Source: Erodium maritimum (lineage: Eukaryota > Streptophyta > Magnoliopsida > Geraniales > Geraniaceae). From it: a stretch of 64,000 bases of DNA. Within the stretch, counting starts at the first letter, position 1; every line of letters begins with the position of its first letter. A program made the translations under genes and the position numbers. The notes below the pieces were generated by a model that did no database searches, was not told the origin of the DNA, and saw only the letters and a program-made list of their open reading frames with translations. Of this stretch, positions 34,777 through 47,149 are shown piece after piece. The stretch covers positions 30,731,730 through 30,795,729 of the forward strand of contig OY997592.1 in NCBI GenBank assembly GCA_963921825.1. The letters are read 5' to 3'.

Positions 34777-35548
34777 TGATGTGAACATAAAATACATCTA
34801 TTTGAGATGTCTTTAGCCCACATTCTTGAGCTTTTCAATCCCGGGATGGTGTAGTTTGATGAATATCTCTCTTGTTTTGTGCAGTTGATCGATCTCTAAA
34901 GGAATCGGGAATTTCGGGTCGGAAACGGAGCTAAAAGAGGAAAAAAGGGGCCTGAATTTCTGAGGCGCACGCTGAGCGCACGAGGTGCACCCACCATGCA
35001 CCATGCACGCTTGACGCACGCCTTATTATCTCTAATCTAAAAAAGGAATTAAATAACTCGTGTTTTAATCTAAGCCAGAATATGGTTAGACTGACACGAG
35101 TGCAATAGATTAGAGATAATTAGGCGGACTGAGTATATTAGGGTCCTAATACGATCGAGAGATTGTTAGGACTACATTGAGAGAGTTCTCGTTGCCCTTA
35201 GAATAATATTAGTTGCAAATGTATACCGAACCATGTTAAGTTGTTCATCACATTCGAACCCCGTTAATGTCCTAGATCGCTTTCTATCTCTGATTTACAA
35301 TCCTGTTGTGATTTGTGCTCTGTTTTCGGATCATTTATATATTCTCAGTACTTGCATGAATTTACATTTTGCAAACCAAAACCAAACACCGTTATAGGAA
35401 TAGCTTGATCATCGAATTAATTAACTAAAGTGCTTGTCTAATTGCTCCCTTGGGTACGATATCTCGGACTAAACCCCGAATACTACTTGACGACCGGTCC
35501 GCTTGCCGTGCCATTCTGAGGGTAAATTCTCAGAGTGTCAAGTTGATG
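34777..35548 (+). mobile_element. Solo-LTR-like insertion inside the T2 LTR
   Basis: Comparison with the other T2 LTR (28660-28690) shows about 770 extra bases here, between gacaatgtcgat and gatcactcc. The flanks tcgat (34772-34776) and tggat (35547-35551) look like a 5-bp duplication with one change. The end text resembles Athila/Tat LTR ends. No coding. Exact terminal bases are uncertain. Confidence 0.6.
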
Positions 35549-36767
35549 GATCACTCCTAAGCTTCCCAATTACTCGACATTGTCAACAATGGGCCCGGAA
35601 AAGCCCGATTTGTCCGGCATCGGAAAACGCCCTTCCGGGGCTCCGAAAATTCCCGTTTTCGTTCCTACGATCTTAAAATAATTCAAGGGTTCCAACGCAA
35701 TCGACGGAATTAATTTCCGACTTCCGAGCGATTTATTTCGCGTTTAAAGTTTCTAAACCCGAAATTTCCAATTTCCACAATTTAATCCAATAATTCGTTC
35801 CGGGTGTGAATTATCGATTCGGGGATCGTCCAAAACAACCCGAACACGAAAAACCCAAGGCCCGGGCAAGTGGGCCCCACACGGCCACAATGAGAAAATT
35901 TACTTTTCGCACCAAAACGTTCCTAACGAACCCCAAACCTCAACCATTCAACTTTAAACCAATCTTAAACAAAACCCAACCATATTTGACTCGTTTAAAC
36001 TCAAACCCTAAAATTCAAATGTACCAAAACGAGAAAATATTGGGTACTCAGCGAAGGGAATGACGATGGGAGCTCGATTCTTCAACCGTTGAGACGATCC
36101 GTCGGTCGGATCGTCGAGAAATCGCAAAACCCTACACCCTTTCTTCTCTTTTTGTCCCTTTTCTCCTTCTATTTCCTCTCTCCACTTTCTCTCTCTAATT
36201 CTCTTTTTTTTCTAAGTGTGGCCGACACTTTCTCTCTTCCTTCCTTTTATTTTGTTTTTAAAAACACACCATACCTCTTAATTACAAACTACCCCTCACC
36301 TTTCTTTATTTTAAAAACCAACAACCACCACTTGTGTGACAAGTGTCTTGTGGGTCCCACCTTTTTGAAAAATATCTTTGTAGATATTTTTCTGTCAGAT
36401 TCGCGAAATTCGGTCGTCTCGGCCCCGAACGGGCCCATTTTCCAAGAAATTACGAAACTTCACGGGCTACAAGGAAACGGCTGAATAAGACGCTGTAACG
36501 AAGGCTAAGCTTTTTGGATCCAAAACGGACCTTGAACGGACCAAAACGTTGCTCGGTTGACTTTTCGGCAAAAAGTCAACCTTTCCCAAATTGGTCAGAA
36601 AGTTGCCCTGAGTCCCCCAGAACTCACTTTAGTCGATATCGGGGTCAACTTAAGTCTGATATGACCCTCAGGGTGAAATTTAGGTTCATTTAGGTGTCTG
36701 CCCAAATTTTTTAAGTTTTCCTGTTTTTCGCAGATTTGACTGGTGTTGACCTGAAGTGGTTCTTACA

Positions 36768-36781
36768 ATCTACCCCCCTTA
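36768..36781 (-). promoter_or_regulatory. Polypurine tract of the T2 element
   Basis: On the minus strand AAGGGGGGTAGAT directly before the LTR. It shows that the internal region lies to the right. Confidence 0.8.
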
Positions 36782-37740
36782 AAGGAATTTCGTCCGCGAA
36801 ATTTAAAACAAACGTACCTCCGGAGTCGAACAGGTCGGGATACTTCACGCGAACCTCGTCCTCGCGCTCCCAAGTCGACTCAGCCTCGTGGTGCCGCCAC
36901 TGCACCAGTTCTAAGCGGATAACCTTTCCGCGTAGGACCTGCTCCCGTGGATCCATTTCCCAAACCGGTTTCTCCTTATACGAGACATCACCCGTTACCT
37001 CGACATCTGCCCACTCAATGACGTGCGAGGGGTCTGCATATACTTCCGCAACTAGGAAACGTGGATATTCCCAAGTTGCGTTGGCGGTGCAAGTCGGTAT
37101 GCAACTGCTCCCACTCTGCTCAAGACCTCGAAAGGCCCGATACACCGCGGGGCTAACCTGCCTACGCCGCGGTTGAAACGCACCAGTCCACCTTTCAGAC
37201 TCACCTCTAGGGATACATGGTCAACCACTGCTGACTCGAGAGGTCGGCGCCGTCTGTCAGCATAGCTCCTGCTGACTCTACGCGGTATTCAACCGCTCAC
37301 GCTTCGGCACGACCGAATCAGCTGTCTCTCGGACCAGTTCTAGACCCAGTAAACTCTTATTTCTCACTTCTGCCAAGCACACGGGCGATCGACACGGCCT
37401 ACCATACAACGCTCCGAACGGTGCCATCCTGATACTGGTCTAAAAGCTGTTGTTGTAAGCGAACTCAGCTAACCGTTCACGAAATCCATCGTGACGTGCC
37501 CCCATTTCCACTATGCAACCTGCAGTGGTTGTAATAATCCAGCGGGACGCTGTTGTTCGGCTCTCACCTGCTGACGAGTGAGGCACCGCGATACTAACTC
37601 CGCAATCGCTCTCCGCATCCCGCTCCACTAGATATGCCGCCTGATGTCGCGCTCCTCTTAGTGCTACCCACGTGCACTGTCAGACGGGAATAATGCGACT
37701 CTCGCAGCTCGTCGCCTCCACCGTTACCCGGTATAAACAA
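36782..37740 (-). pseudogene. pol: T2 integrase C-terminal fragment
   Basis: In minus-strand frames with several shifts: FRERLAEFAYNNSF at about 37440-37480, then IRMAPFGALYGRPCRSPV, then SHVIEWADVEVTGDVSYKEK and LVQWRHHEAESTWEREDE down to a stop near 36800. This is the end of the catalytic domain plus the C-terminal and chromodomain-like tail of a Tekay/Del-type integrase. Unlike T1, the catalytic end and the C-terminus are at normal spacing, without the long non-coding block. Everything upstream of about 37740 is lost. Confidence 0.78.
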
Positions 37741-37832
37741 ACCAAGCGGTTTACTTAAAAGGTTTAAAAAATGGTTTTACTGTTTCATCGTTCGCGTTCC
37801 GGGTCCGGTTATACCGAATTCGGGGCATGACA
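37741..37832 (+). repeat. T2 LTR end in inverted orientation
   Basis: The reverse complement starts TGTCATGCCCCGAATTCGG and aligns with the left end of the LTR at 31885 for about 92 bases. Here it points to the plus strand, opposite to the LTR and integrase beside it. Confidence 0.78.
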
Positions 37833-38509
37833 ACACAATTCAACGTTATCTTTAACCGAGAAACAATAAATATTGTTGTTGGGCACATAATTACATATTT
37901 GAGTAATGTGATGACTGATAAGGATTTTGTCCGTCATGTAAATATGAGATAGATATCGTTTGGCCTCCTTTATAAGTGAGATTCTGGAAAGGCATGACCA
38001 TGTGAATCGTTAATAAATTATCACTCGCAATCTACTTAGGATAAAGAAACAAACAATCGAATAAAATAAGGATGACGACCTTATGCCTTATATTCGATCG
38101 AGATATCAATGACAAATGGATTAAGATATTGACGGTAAAAAGTTAAATCAGATTGACGATCTTCATATAACTTTAGAAAGTCATAATGCCTTGCTAAAGG
38201 CAAATTATGGCATGTGGCCGAAACGGGCATTTCGAGCCCTCTATCAAATGTTGTATGAGCCTATAAGGTCATACACAACAACAATCCCAAAATAAAATTG
38301 GATTTTAGAATCCAATTAAGTGAATAAAATTATATTGTATTTGATATAACCTTTATTAATTCATTAGTCATTTTTAATTAATAATATAATGAGATTATAT
38401 TAGGCAATTTTATATTCAATTAACGACTTTTAAATTTCAGAAATTCAAAAATGTTATTTTGGATTCCATTACTCCTTAAATGTCCCACGTATCAGATTTC
38501 GTTGTCCAA
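37833..38509 (+). repeat. Copia LTR fragment, distantly like element D
   Basis: Contains aaggatgacga, ccttatgcctta and gatatc text in the same order as the D LTR (compare 4330-4440), with an AT-rich right half. No primer site or polypurine tract seen. Confidence 0.5.
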
Positions 38510-41500
38510 TGTCACACCCCAAATCCGGTTTTGACCGGACTCGAGACGTGACTTAAGGATGAAACAATTGTAATACTTTCAGGACATAAAACCAATAAAG
38601 TCAACTAACTTTAATTCTACCAAATACCTCAAATAACAACTTATAATAAAATTTCTACAAAAGATTCACAAAAATTAATAATAATCCTTTGACAAGGTTC
38701 ATGACCACAAAATACGACCAACGCCTCTAAGCACCCGGACCCCAGAAGCTCCCGAGCCTCGAGTCCACTAATCATCACGCAATTCTGTAAAAACAGTCAT
38801 AAACAAATTGGGGTGAGCTTACGCTCAGTAAGGAAAATGCATAACTAGGCATGCTTTTAGTTTAACAATTAGGGTTTCTCCATTTTAGTTCAAATCTCAA
38901 ATACGAAGAAATGTGAATACATTGAAATGTGGGAGTAAACCGAGTGTTCAACGATTTAAAGGAGTCAACAACAATCATAGGGAAAATAAAGGAATCAATG
39001 CATTTCTTAAATAATCAAAGAGAGATAAAGCGTTCGATAAATGTCGTGGGACATGAAGTCGCCACCCTCCAATCCACAATACTCGTCGTGTCATGTCGGA
39101 TTTTCCCTCGGTCCAGAGGAGACACATACATCGGATTACCGGAAGTATCCCTCGAAGGGTACATAACGTCGGAATCTCCGGAAATGTCACCAAAAGACCC
39201 TATGTCATCGGGACAAAGTAGAATAATGTTGTGGGACATGAAGTCGCCACCCTCCGATTCACAGTACTCTCTGTGTCATATCGGATTTTCCCTCGGTCCA
39301 GAGGAGACGCATAACGCTGGGCTACCGGTAACAACCCCTAAGGGCGCTTATCATCGGGATTCTCAGAAACGTCTCCAAATGACCATATGTCATAGGGAAC
39401 CAAGGTATTGCTCCCGCAGGGCGCATACACTTGGGTGAATCAACTAATAACCATCCCCGTAGGGTAAACCGTCCAATTGCTCTGCAGGGTCCAATATCTA
39501 ATGCCCCGCAGGGTCTGTAACCATTTCCCGCAGGATCAATGATCAATGCCCCGTATGGTCCGATAATCAATGTCTCGCAGGGTCCAATCCACCGGCTATG
39601 ATACTACCCCACACCGGCACTTCCTTCGGTGTGGGTACCATACCGGATACCGACTATGATACTACCCCACACGGCACTTCCTTCGGTGTAGGTACCATAT
39701 CAGATACCAAGTTCTCGGCTTAGGTACTACCCCACACCAGCATTCCCTTTGGTGTGGGTACCCTATGACACTACCCCACCCGCAGCGTGGGTGCCATACT
39801 GATATAGAAGCTAGCTTAAGGACTCACAAGTGGGTAACACTCTCAAACAATCAAGGAGCAACCAACGCTTAACGAATCACAATTCCCTCACAACACACCC
39901 CAAGAATCAATCACAATCTTACACTTACCAGTTACTTACCAACCACGATCCATCAGTCCATCGATCACCTGATTGTACCGCCTGGCACAATCAGTCATAC
40001 TCGATCCCCCGTTCAATCATTCCGTCATACAAGCATTCAAGCGTTCAATCAAATACACAATTAAGCAATCAAGCATTCATATTTGGTTGATCGAGTTATC
40101 TAGTTGCATTAGACTCTTAACTTATCCAAATTATGCAACCAAGCATATGAACCTAACACAACAACTAATCTGAGGGCTCATAACGACCTCTCTACCAGTA
40201 AATCAATTCCAAGTATCGAAGCAAGTTACACTGGTGATTCACATCCTAAGCATGCTTACTAGACACGTTCGTTTATTAGTAAATGGGGGCATTTATTCTA
40301 GTTGTTCGCATTCTATATGCAAGTCTAGGACCTTTCCGATTTTAATAACCTAATAGGCATACTAGTATTGAAATACTCGAGAAGTTAGGAATTTCCCTAC
40401 CTTGTGGTCTTCCTCTAAATACTCTGCTGAAAAGTCGATTTTCCCCTACTCCGTTCTTCACACGGGTTCCGGATTGGTCTTCGTCTTCTCGGGCGAAGTC
40501 CAAATGTCTCGGGCGAAGTCCAGGCTAGGTTGACAAATAAACATCTAGTCAATACTGATAATTGTCCAAAGGTCCACTGATTTATCCAAATTTGTCCTTT
40601 AATTTATCACCTTGAATTGATTAAATCAGTTAATTAAATCTGATTTTAAAATATTTTTCTTTGAATCTGGGTTGACCCGGATCCGACTCGAATCCGCGAA
40701 TCAGACCCGGTCCAGAGACCAGTCCCAGACAGATCCGGACTCGGTCCAGGGCCTGGCCCAACGGTACGTCTGGACCCGGCCCGCTCCTTCTGTTCTGGCC
40801 CGGGGCCCATCTAACCCGAGGCCCAATCCACCTGGCCCGTCTGAGTCCGTTGGATTGGTCTGAGTGGTGGCGTCTCCAGTGAGCCAATTCTGCTCCGACC
40901 ACCGGCCATGGAAACCGGGACACTCGACGGAGGAGAAAAGAGGCGGCGAAGGACGTGGTGTCCTTGGCAACGCCGTGCTCGCGCTGAGGTTGCCTGGAGA
41001 CGCGTTCCCGAGCTTCTCGTTTCAGATCTGCGCTCGTGAGGTCGCTGGGGGAGCTCCGGTAGAGGCCGCTCGAAAAGAACGGAAAAAGGGAGACGATTTC
41101 AGGAGAAGGGAGCTCAAAGGGGAAGGGAGGAGGGACGAGAGGCACGAACCGTGCTTTTCCCTTCTATGAGAAGCTCGAATCGAGCTCGGCGAAGACAGGG
41201 TCGACCGTGGAACTCCGGCGCCGGCGCGGTTTTGTGTGAGGGGTCTTGTTTGCGAACGGAGGAGAAGGTGGATGGTGAGAATGATGCGTGAGTGAGACTG
41301 GAGAGGAAAAGGAAGTCGGGAGTGAGAGGTCGGGAGGTCGGATTCGCAGAGAGGACGCGGATCGGTTTTTGTGTGCGCGGCGTCAGGAAGAAGAGAAACA
41401 GTAGCGGTGTCTAGGGTTAGTGGACGCGTGGGCTTGGGCCTTTCGTGCTAACGGGCTCGGCGTGACTTCTGATTGGTCCCAAGCTGGTCCAATCTCACAC

Positions 41501-41610
41501 TCAGCCCAGGAAACTCTTTTTTTTTCCTTCTCCAATTTCACTCGTTGCAAAAACCCACCTTGACTTTCGATTTTCAATTAATCCCTTTTTGAATTACGTG
41601 GGGTTTTACA
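38510..41610 (-). repeat. 3' LTR of element B (T1)
   Basis: 3101 bp, TGTCACACCCC...GGGGTTTTACA as read on the plus strand. Holds four hairpin units at 39595-39800, a run of ccccgcagggt words at 39455-39595 and GC-rich UTR-like text at 40670-41450. Open frames in this last part have no known domain. Confidence 0.88.
39595..39800 (-). repeat. Hairpin array, four units, B 3' LTR
   Basis: Units with ccacaccgg/cggtgtgg stems, one with ccacacca/tggtgtgg, and a short ccac/gtgg stem at the right end. One unit has lost a base (ccacacgg). Confidence 0.75.
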
Positions 41611-41627
41611 GTCTACCCCCCTTAAGA
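41611..41627 (-). promoter_or_regulatory. Polypurine tract of element B
   Basis: Minus strand CTTAAGGGGGGTAGAC directly before the 3' LTR. Confidence 0.85.
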
Positions 41628-41984
41628 GAATTTCGTCCTCGAAATTTAAACGAACACGCTCCTCTTGACCCTATCTCGGGGAACGTCCGCTCAAAAATCA
41701 CAAGCGAGGGATTCGTAGTATACTTCCGCAGGTTGGACATGGAAGACGATAGGTAAACGGCTCAAATTCCACTCCAAACCTCAAAAAGTCCGTTCAATTG
41801 CGGGGCAACTTGCCTCTGTCGCGGTCGGGCCGCTAAGGTCCCTCTTAGGCTCAGTCTCAGAAATATCTGATCACCAATTTAAACTTAGGAGGCCTGCGCC
41901 TTTCATCTGTGTAACTCTTCTGTCGGCTCTGCACGATCTTTAACCGTTTCTGAATCTACGTGACCTTCACTTATCGTGCTTCAC
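41628..41984 (-). pseudogene. pol: T1 integrase C-terminus remnant, element B
   Basis: Minus-strand text gives QKRLKIVQSRQKSYTDERRR followed by heavily shifted traces of the GPF and LRKY blocks. The chromodomain-like tail that element A keeps (HQEAESTWERED) is deleted. The junction with the non-coding block is the same as in A. Confidence 0.65.
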
Positions 41985-43640
41985 TAGATCACGCTGGTTA
42001 CTCAAACGCCACACTTGGCGGTGAAAAACAGTCTTTCTCAACAGTTCACAACTCAAACGTGCAATGTTCCACATCAACTCAAAGAAAAACCGAGCAAAAC
42101 ACACGCCGAATAACACTCAAACACTTAAGAACCTCAGGTAACGGTCGAGATATCCCATACTGAAATTTCCGTCGGCACAAGTATCTTGTTGGAACGCTCT
42201 GTAAAACGACAGAGTCTGAACCACACACCAACATTACTTCTCAATTTCGTCCTTAGCAACAGTTACCAGGACTAACCATAAAAGAACTCAAACACTATCG
42301 AAAAAAAACAATCACAACAATTCTGCAAGGTTGATACCCAAAATCCAACTTGACGTTGACAAACGGTATTACTTAGCAGTTCACATTTTCAACGTGAAAC
42401 AAATTTGATCAGCTCAAAGAATCAATGAGTACACACAACAAGTAAATTTCCCCTCAGACATGAGGAATGCCAGGTAACGATCTGGAAACTTTTAACGAAA
42501 TCCAACATTAATGTAGACAGCGGACCGTCATAAACAACCTCGATGTAGATACCTCTCATCAGAATCCTCAACGGTACCGGTATCGCACCGGATAGAACGA
42601 CCTCGGTTCATACAAGCCATATCGGAATACTCCGAAAATCGGACAAGGAAGGAGCCATCCGCAGATGTACTTCTCGGTCTCTCCGTAGTAATCGTTACAA
42701 GAAAATTTCATACTGGAACGTCAATAAGGTCATATTTCGACCTACCCCACACAAAGCCAGCAAGTAACACACGAATGCAATCATCCAATCAAGGTTCTCA
42801 TAACTACTGCGGGGTCTGGAACAGCCGCTCGTTTCATCACATCTCGTGGAAAGGTAGACGTACCTCAATCAAGTAAATGGTACAATGTACCGACATATAG
42901 TCGAAAGGTGGCATGCCTCAAAATATAACTTAATCACAAGCTCCTGTCATACCAAGCATGGCACACTTGTCCAAGGTAGCAGCATGTCATACCGGATAAA
43001 CCTTATCAAGATTCTCAACCTGATACGGGTCAGTCACACATCAATCATCACAAACCTAACTCGCGGTAAACCAACAACACCTGACTGTGATCAATAAAGA
43101 AGGTTACTCAACTCGCGATATTTCTCTTGACATCGATACCAGTTCTCGATCCCTGATCAAAACACATCACAATTCTTCTCACCTAAATCATCATAATAAT
43201 GAGTCTACGGTTCTCAAAACCGGTGCATGATTTGATTCAGTACCACTATGAACTCTACCGACATCTAGTCGGACGAACGACGTACAACAACACGGACCGA
43301 TAGAACCTCGTACTGGCACTTGGTCGAAAGTAGGCGTCCTTCAAGACACCAAACTAAATGTACGATAATTATACTCGACCACGAAACACGATCCAAGATC
43401 GATTGTCAAAGGTTATCCCCACCCGGTGGTATTCCTTATATCGTAGACACTCGTTCACGAGCTATTGATCAAAACGACTTATAGTCAAGTCCACCCAAGT
43501 CACTACTTAAGGAGTAATCATCATGTACTACGATCTCGATTATTTAAACAGTTTGGAAACTAACGCGGTTCCTTCAGTCATTCCTTGAATAATTCAACAT
43601 CAACAATCAGTTAACTCTTATCTTTCCATGTGCCTATGCA
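41985..43640 (-). other. T1 non-coding block, copy in element B
   Basis: Inverse of 20561-22225, with matching text along its length (for example the gtttgagtaac and gcgtgatctagtga junction words and the ccgactagatgtcgg hairpin at about 43255-43275). No long frames. Flanked by the integrase phrase NKMAPNEALCGRP at about 43650-43690. Confidence 0.7.
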
Positions 43641-44560
43641 TGGCACAAAACTCGGCCTACCACACAACGCTTCGTTCGGTGCCATCTTGTTACTGGCCTG
43701 GAAGCTTGTGGTAGTCGCCCTCGGCTATCTGTCGCCGGATTTCCACGTGAGTTGCTCTCACTTCTATGGCGTAATCTTATGGTTATGCTTAGTCCTCGTG
43801 GGACGTTTGACGTTCGTTCTTCTCCTGCTGACAAAGGTACACCTTGGTACTCGGTTCTCGTTTTCCGCTTTCTGCTCCGACGAGAGTGTCGTATGATGTC
43901 TTTGTAATTCTCGGTGTTATCTGTTTGTCCCGTGTGAACTGGAGGTAAACCGATTAGTCCTTCTGGAAGGAACGTAAGAACACACCTTACTCTAGTTTCT
44001 CACGTACGGTACACACTCGTGCAACTTTTCGCTCGTTAACCGGGATTTTGAAACAAAAACGTCTCAACAGTTCGAATCTTATAACTTAATCTTGTAACAG
44101 GGGTAGAAGAAGCTGTAAATTTCGACTTCTGTGGGTATGGGCCCACCACGCTTCCGCTGCGCCACTTAGATCTTATCGTAGCTCGGTCATCTCCTATGAC
44201 CGATCGGACCGTTTACTAGTCAAGGTTGCAGCCTTTCACTACTCGGCGTTCGCTGCTGATGGCACTCGAAGAACGCTCGTTGTTTCAACAATCGGTTCTT
44301 AAAATTCGATCCGCACTATCGGAGAGTGAAAAGAACCTTTAGTATGGCCAAGTATGTTACTTTACTTTCAACTCCCACTAACACTAGTCGGTACTACCAT
44401 ACCTCTAGTCGGTGTGTTTAAAGTACCGGTGGGCTGAACAGTTTTAAACTCGTCCGAACAATAAGTAATCACGAACCAATACAACCCAGTGTAATGCTCA
44501 AGTGTCAGCAGACACGAAATCCAAAATGTGAATGGTAACAAGTACTCTAAGCGATCTCAA
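43641..44560 (-). pseudogene. pol: Remnant integrase end and lost pol, element B
   Basis: Near 43650-43710 the minus strand reads SFQASNKMAPNEALCGRP. Between this and gag there is only about 0.85 kb, with no reverse transcriptase motif. The same shortage occurs in element A. Confidence 0.6.
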
Positions 44561-45780
44561 GATCGATAACAAGTTCCTCAACTCGGGGTCCGGTAATCAT
44601 GTACGCTCGGCCCTGCCGCATCGGAGGTCCTCCTCTCGATGGGGGTGGAAGAATTTGCTGCTATGGCAACATGTTCTCTTATCGGCTCTCGTAGATCGAC
44701 CTGTGGAACGGTTCGTAGATCCGTCACTAAACGGACAGTCTCGGCCCAGATGTTCCAACGGTCTGCACGGAGGACAACAATATGCCATCAGGGCAGGGTC
44801 AACAGACGTTACTGCTCTAACCCGTCGTGTCTCACCGGGCTGGGTCTGTGGCTGAAACAATCCTGAGGTCCTCTACCTCCTAGGATCGCGACTCCCTGAC
44901 GGCCTGGGGAAGCCACTCGGCCTCGGCCTGGTCTTCTGCGCCTTGGCGGTATCCCAAAATGTCTCTCTAATGCTAGTGTTTGTTCCACTAATACTGAATA
45001 GTCCTCGGATCTGAATGCAATGACTCAATCCGTGATAGACGAACTGAGTCCCTTCTCAAAATGCCTGCGGCGGCTCTCCTCGGTCGGCACCATCTCGGGT
45101 GCGAAGCGAGACAGGGACGTGAACCTCGCCTAATACTCATAGACGGTCATCCCTTTCTACCGCAGATCCAAAAACTGCTGTGTCGGTCGTCTCGAAGAGA
45201 TCGAGGGAAGTACTATCCCAAGGACAGTCCGCTGAACGGCTAAAAGCCATTTCCAACCCTGGTCTGCACGTGTTGCCACTAGTATCATGCTTCTCCCTGA
45301 GATGGGAGGTCGCGGAAAATATTCTCCAACGAATATCAGAATACTCTAAAAGTATTAAGGTTGTGGGTAATCCGCTCCAACCATACTACAACTGTCTCGG
45401 GGTCTACATTCCCGGAATAGATTGGTGTACTCAACTTATGAAAATCCCTGAGGGCCCGGGCCGTGTAACTGTCCACCTGGCCTGGCATCTCGGCAGTGAC
45501 TGCGTCTGCAGTAGGCACATACTCTTGTGCCGGTGCTGCAGTCTCATGTTGTGCGCTGCTAACACTGCGCGAACCACCTCATCAATAGGGGCCGCTTGAG
45601 TCGGCTCTGCGATTGGAGGAACTCTAGGTGGTGACCCTACCGGTCTACTCTCAAAACTCTAGTGCTCTGTGGATGCAGCACTCTGGGCGCTCGCTGCCCC
45701 TGCCAGACCAACAACTGGTGTCTGTCTCTGCCCACAACTGGGCGGCTCCTGGTACCCCTCAGGATAAAAACACTTGACAT
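44561..45780 (-). pseudogene. gag: T1 gag of element B
   Basis: From an ATG at 45780. One frame (45518-45336) reads ALRDFHKLSTPIYSGNVDPE and VVVWLERITHNLNTFRVF, the N-terminal half of the gypsy capsid domain that element A lacks. Traces of the C-terminal half follow. A zinc knuckle, CPPCRPLEHLGRDC, lies at about 44745-44790. Stops and shifts are numerous. Confidence 0.78.
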
Positions 45781-46449
45781 CTCGTAAACACACTGCATTT
45801 AGAACATATAGGTTCATACCTCAGCTTAACCCAATCGGTTCGATTTATCATATCATGACGTTCTCGTGCGTCTCATATGGATCCCACTTGGATCATTAGT
45901 AAGTAGTATAATCATACATAGTATAGTCATGTATAATATTTACATAGACAAGAATCTCGCACCTTGTGCGTCTCACACAACAATCAGCGCTTCAATCAAA
46001 TCAATCACTCAACTCCCACAGGAGGACTCAATCAAATCAATAAATTAACTCACACCGGAGGATTCAATCTCAAGTAATCCACACAAGGCACAAGGCAACA
46101 GGCATACCCCTCAGTCGGGTATCCTTCCAATACGTGGGTCTACCATCATAACAAGATCAATTTCATCAGACTTAGCATTTCTTTCCTTTCCTCATGTTCT
46201 CAACTCCTTAACTTTTATTCAAGCTTTCATGTCGATCTCGCGTCGTTACAGCCTGATTCAGGCGTCCCCGAATTTCGTTGTAACAACTTGACATCCAACA
46301 ATCACGCTCGACTACAGTGGCGCCCCTGAGTCAACCCGTGATAGTGCAAACATTTCGGTTTCTCATAAATTTTGGCATGACCTATTTGTATTTTCCACTA
46401 ACCCTCCGCTTAAGCGGGACATTTGCCAATTAATTTCATAGGATAATTA

Positions 46450-46710
46450 GTACGCGGAGTTCTCATGCTCGGCCAAGTACACAACACAATTAATACACAG
46501 AGTTCTCATGCTTTTCAAAGTACACAACACAATCAAATAACGGAGTTCTCGTGCTCCTCAAAGTTCTCAGTATACGGAGTTCTCGTGCTCCCCAAATTTC
46601 TTAATATAATCGGTATACAGAGTGCTCGTGCTCCCAAAATACCACTGGTTTCTCATGCCCCAAAATTCTCAATACAATCGATGCATGGAGTTCTCGTGCT
46701 CCAGAATAGT
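46450..46710 (-). repeat. Leader tandem repeats, element B
   Basis: Inverse of the array at 17726-18070, with repeated gagttctcgtgctcc words. Confidence 0.8.
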
Positions 46711-47133
46711 GGTCACTTAAACAAATCAACGATTGAATAAGACCATGCTTCAACTTGAAAATTTTAGAAAAGATCCACCCAAAATGAAACACCACCAACA
46801 ATTGGCGTACTTTACAACGAATGCATAGAGGGTCGATAATTGCCCGTTAATCCAATTCCGATCTCAACCGTTCGGCTTCACCGATCAGTGTAACTTACAT
46901 TCAATAGGGAAAGGACACCAATCAAGCAATGCAACCATTATAGTGTAAAAGTTTCAACTTAAACAACATTGAAGCAATCCACGACTCGTGTCGTTCCAAC
47001 TCTTCGCATCAATGTTTCCAAATTGCGTCACTGAGTGCTACGACTTAGACTTCCTAACTTTACCCACCTAATTGACGTTCGGTCCGAGGTTTTGAAAACA
47101 CGTTCAAAATGAAACCTGTTTCAAATGAAACCA

Positions 47134-47146
47134 GGCTCTGATACCA
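47134..47146 (-). promoter_or_regulatory. Primer-binding site of element B
   Basis: Minus strand TGGTATCAGAGCC, three bases inside the LTR end at 47150. Initiator tRNA-Met type, fully intact. Confidence 0.9.
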
Positions 47147-47149
47147 AAT

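Larger units (their letters stand above)
31885..36767 (-). repeat. T2 LTR with large minisatellite and nested insertion
   Basis: Starts TGTCACGCCCC and ends TTCTTACA. A polypurine tract abuts it at 36768, so it is the 3' LTR of a minus-strand element. About 4.9 kb as seen, of which about 0.77 kb is a nested insertion. It matches 27087-29916 over the shared part. Its terminal text resembles T1, but the body differs, so T2 is a related separate gypsy family. Confidence 0.82.

Noticed and set aside
36089..36484. 131-codon frame, related to 29224-29511
   Set aside because: Pyrimidine-rich UTR-like part of the T2 LTR; the two copies differ by frameshifts.
40630..41169. Frames of 101-171 codons in GC-rich text, with relatives at 49369-50141
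   Set aside because: They lie in the T1 LTR, differ between copies by frame-changing indels and show no domain.
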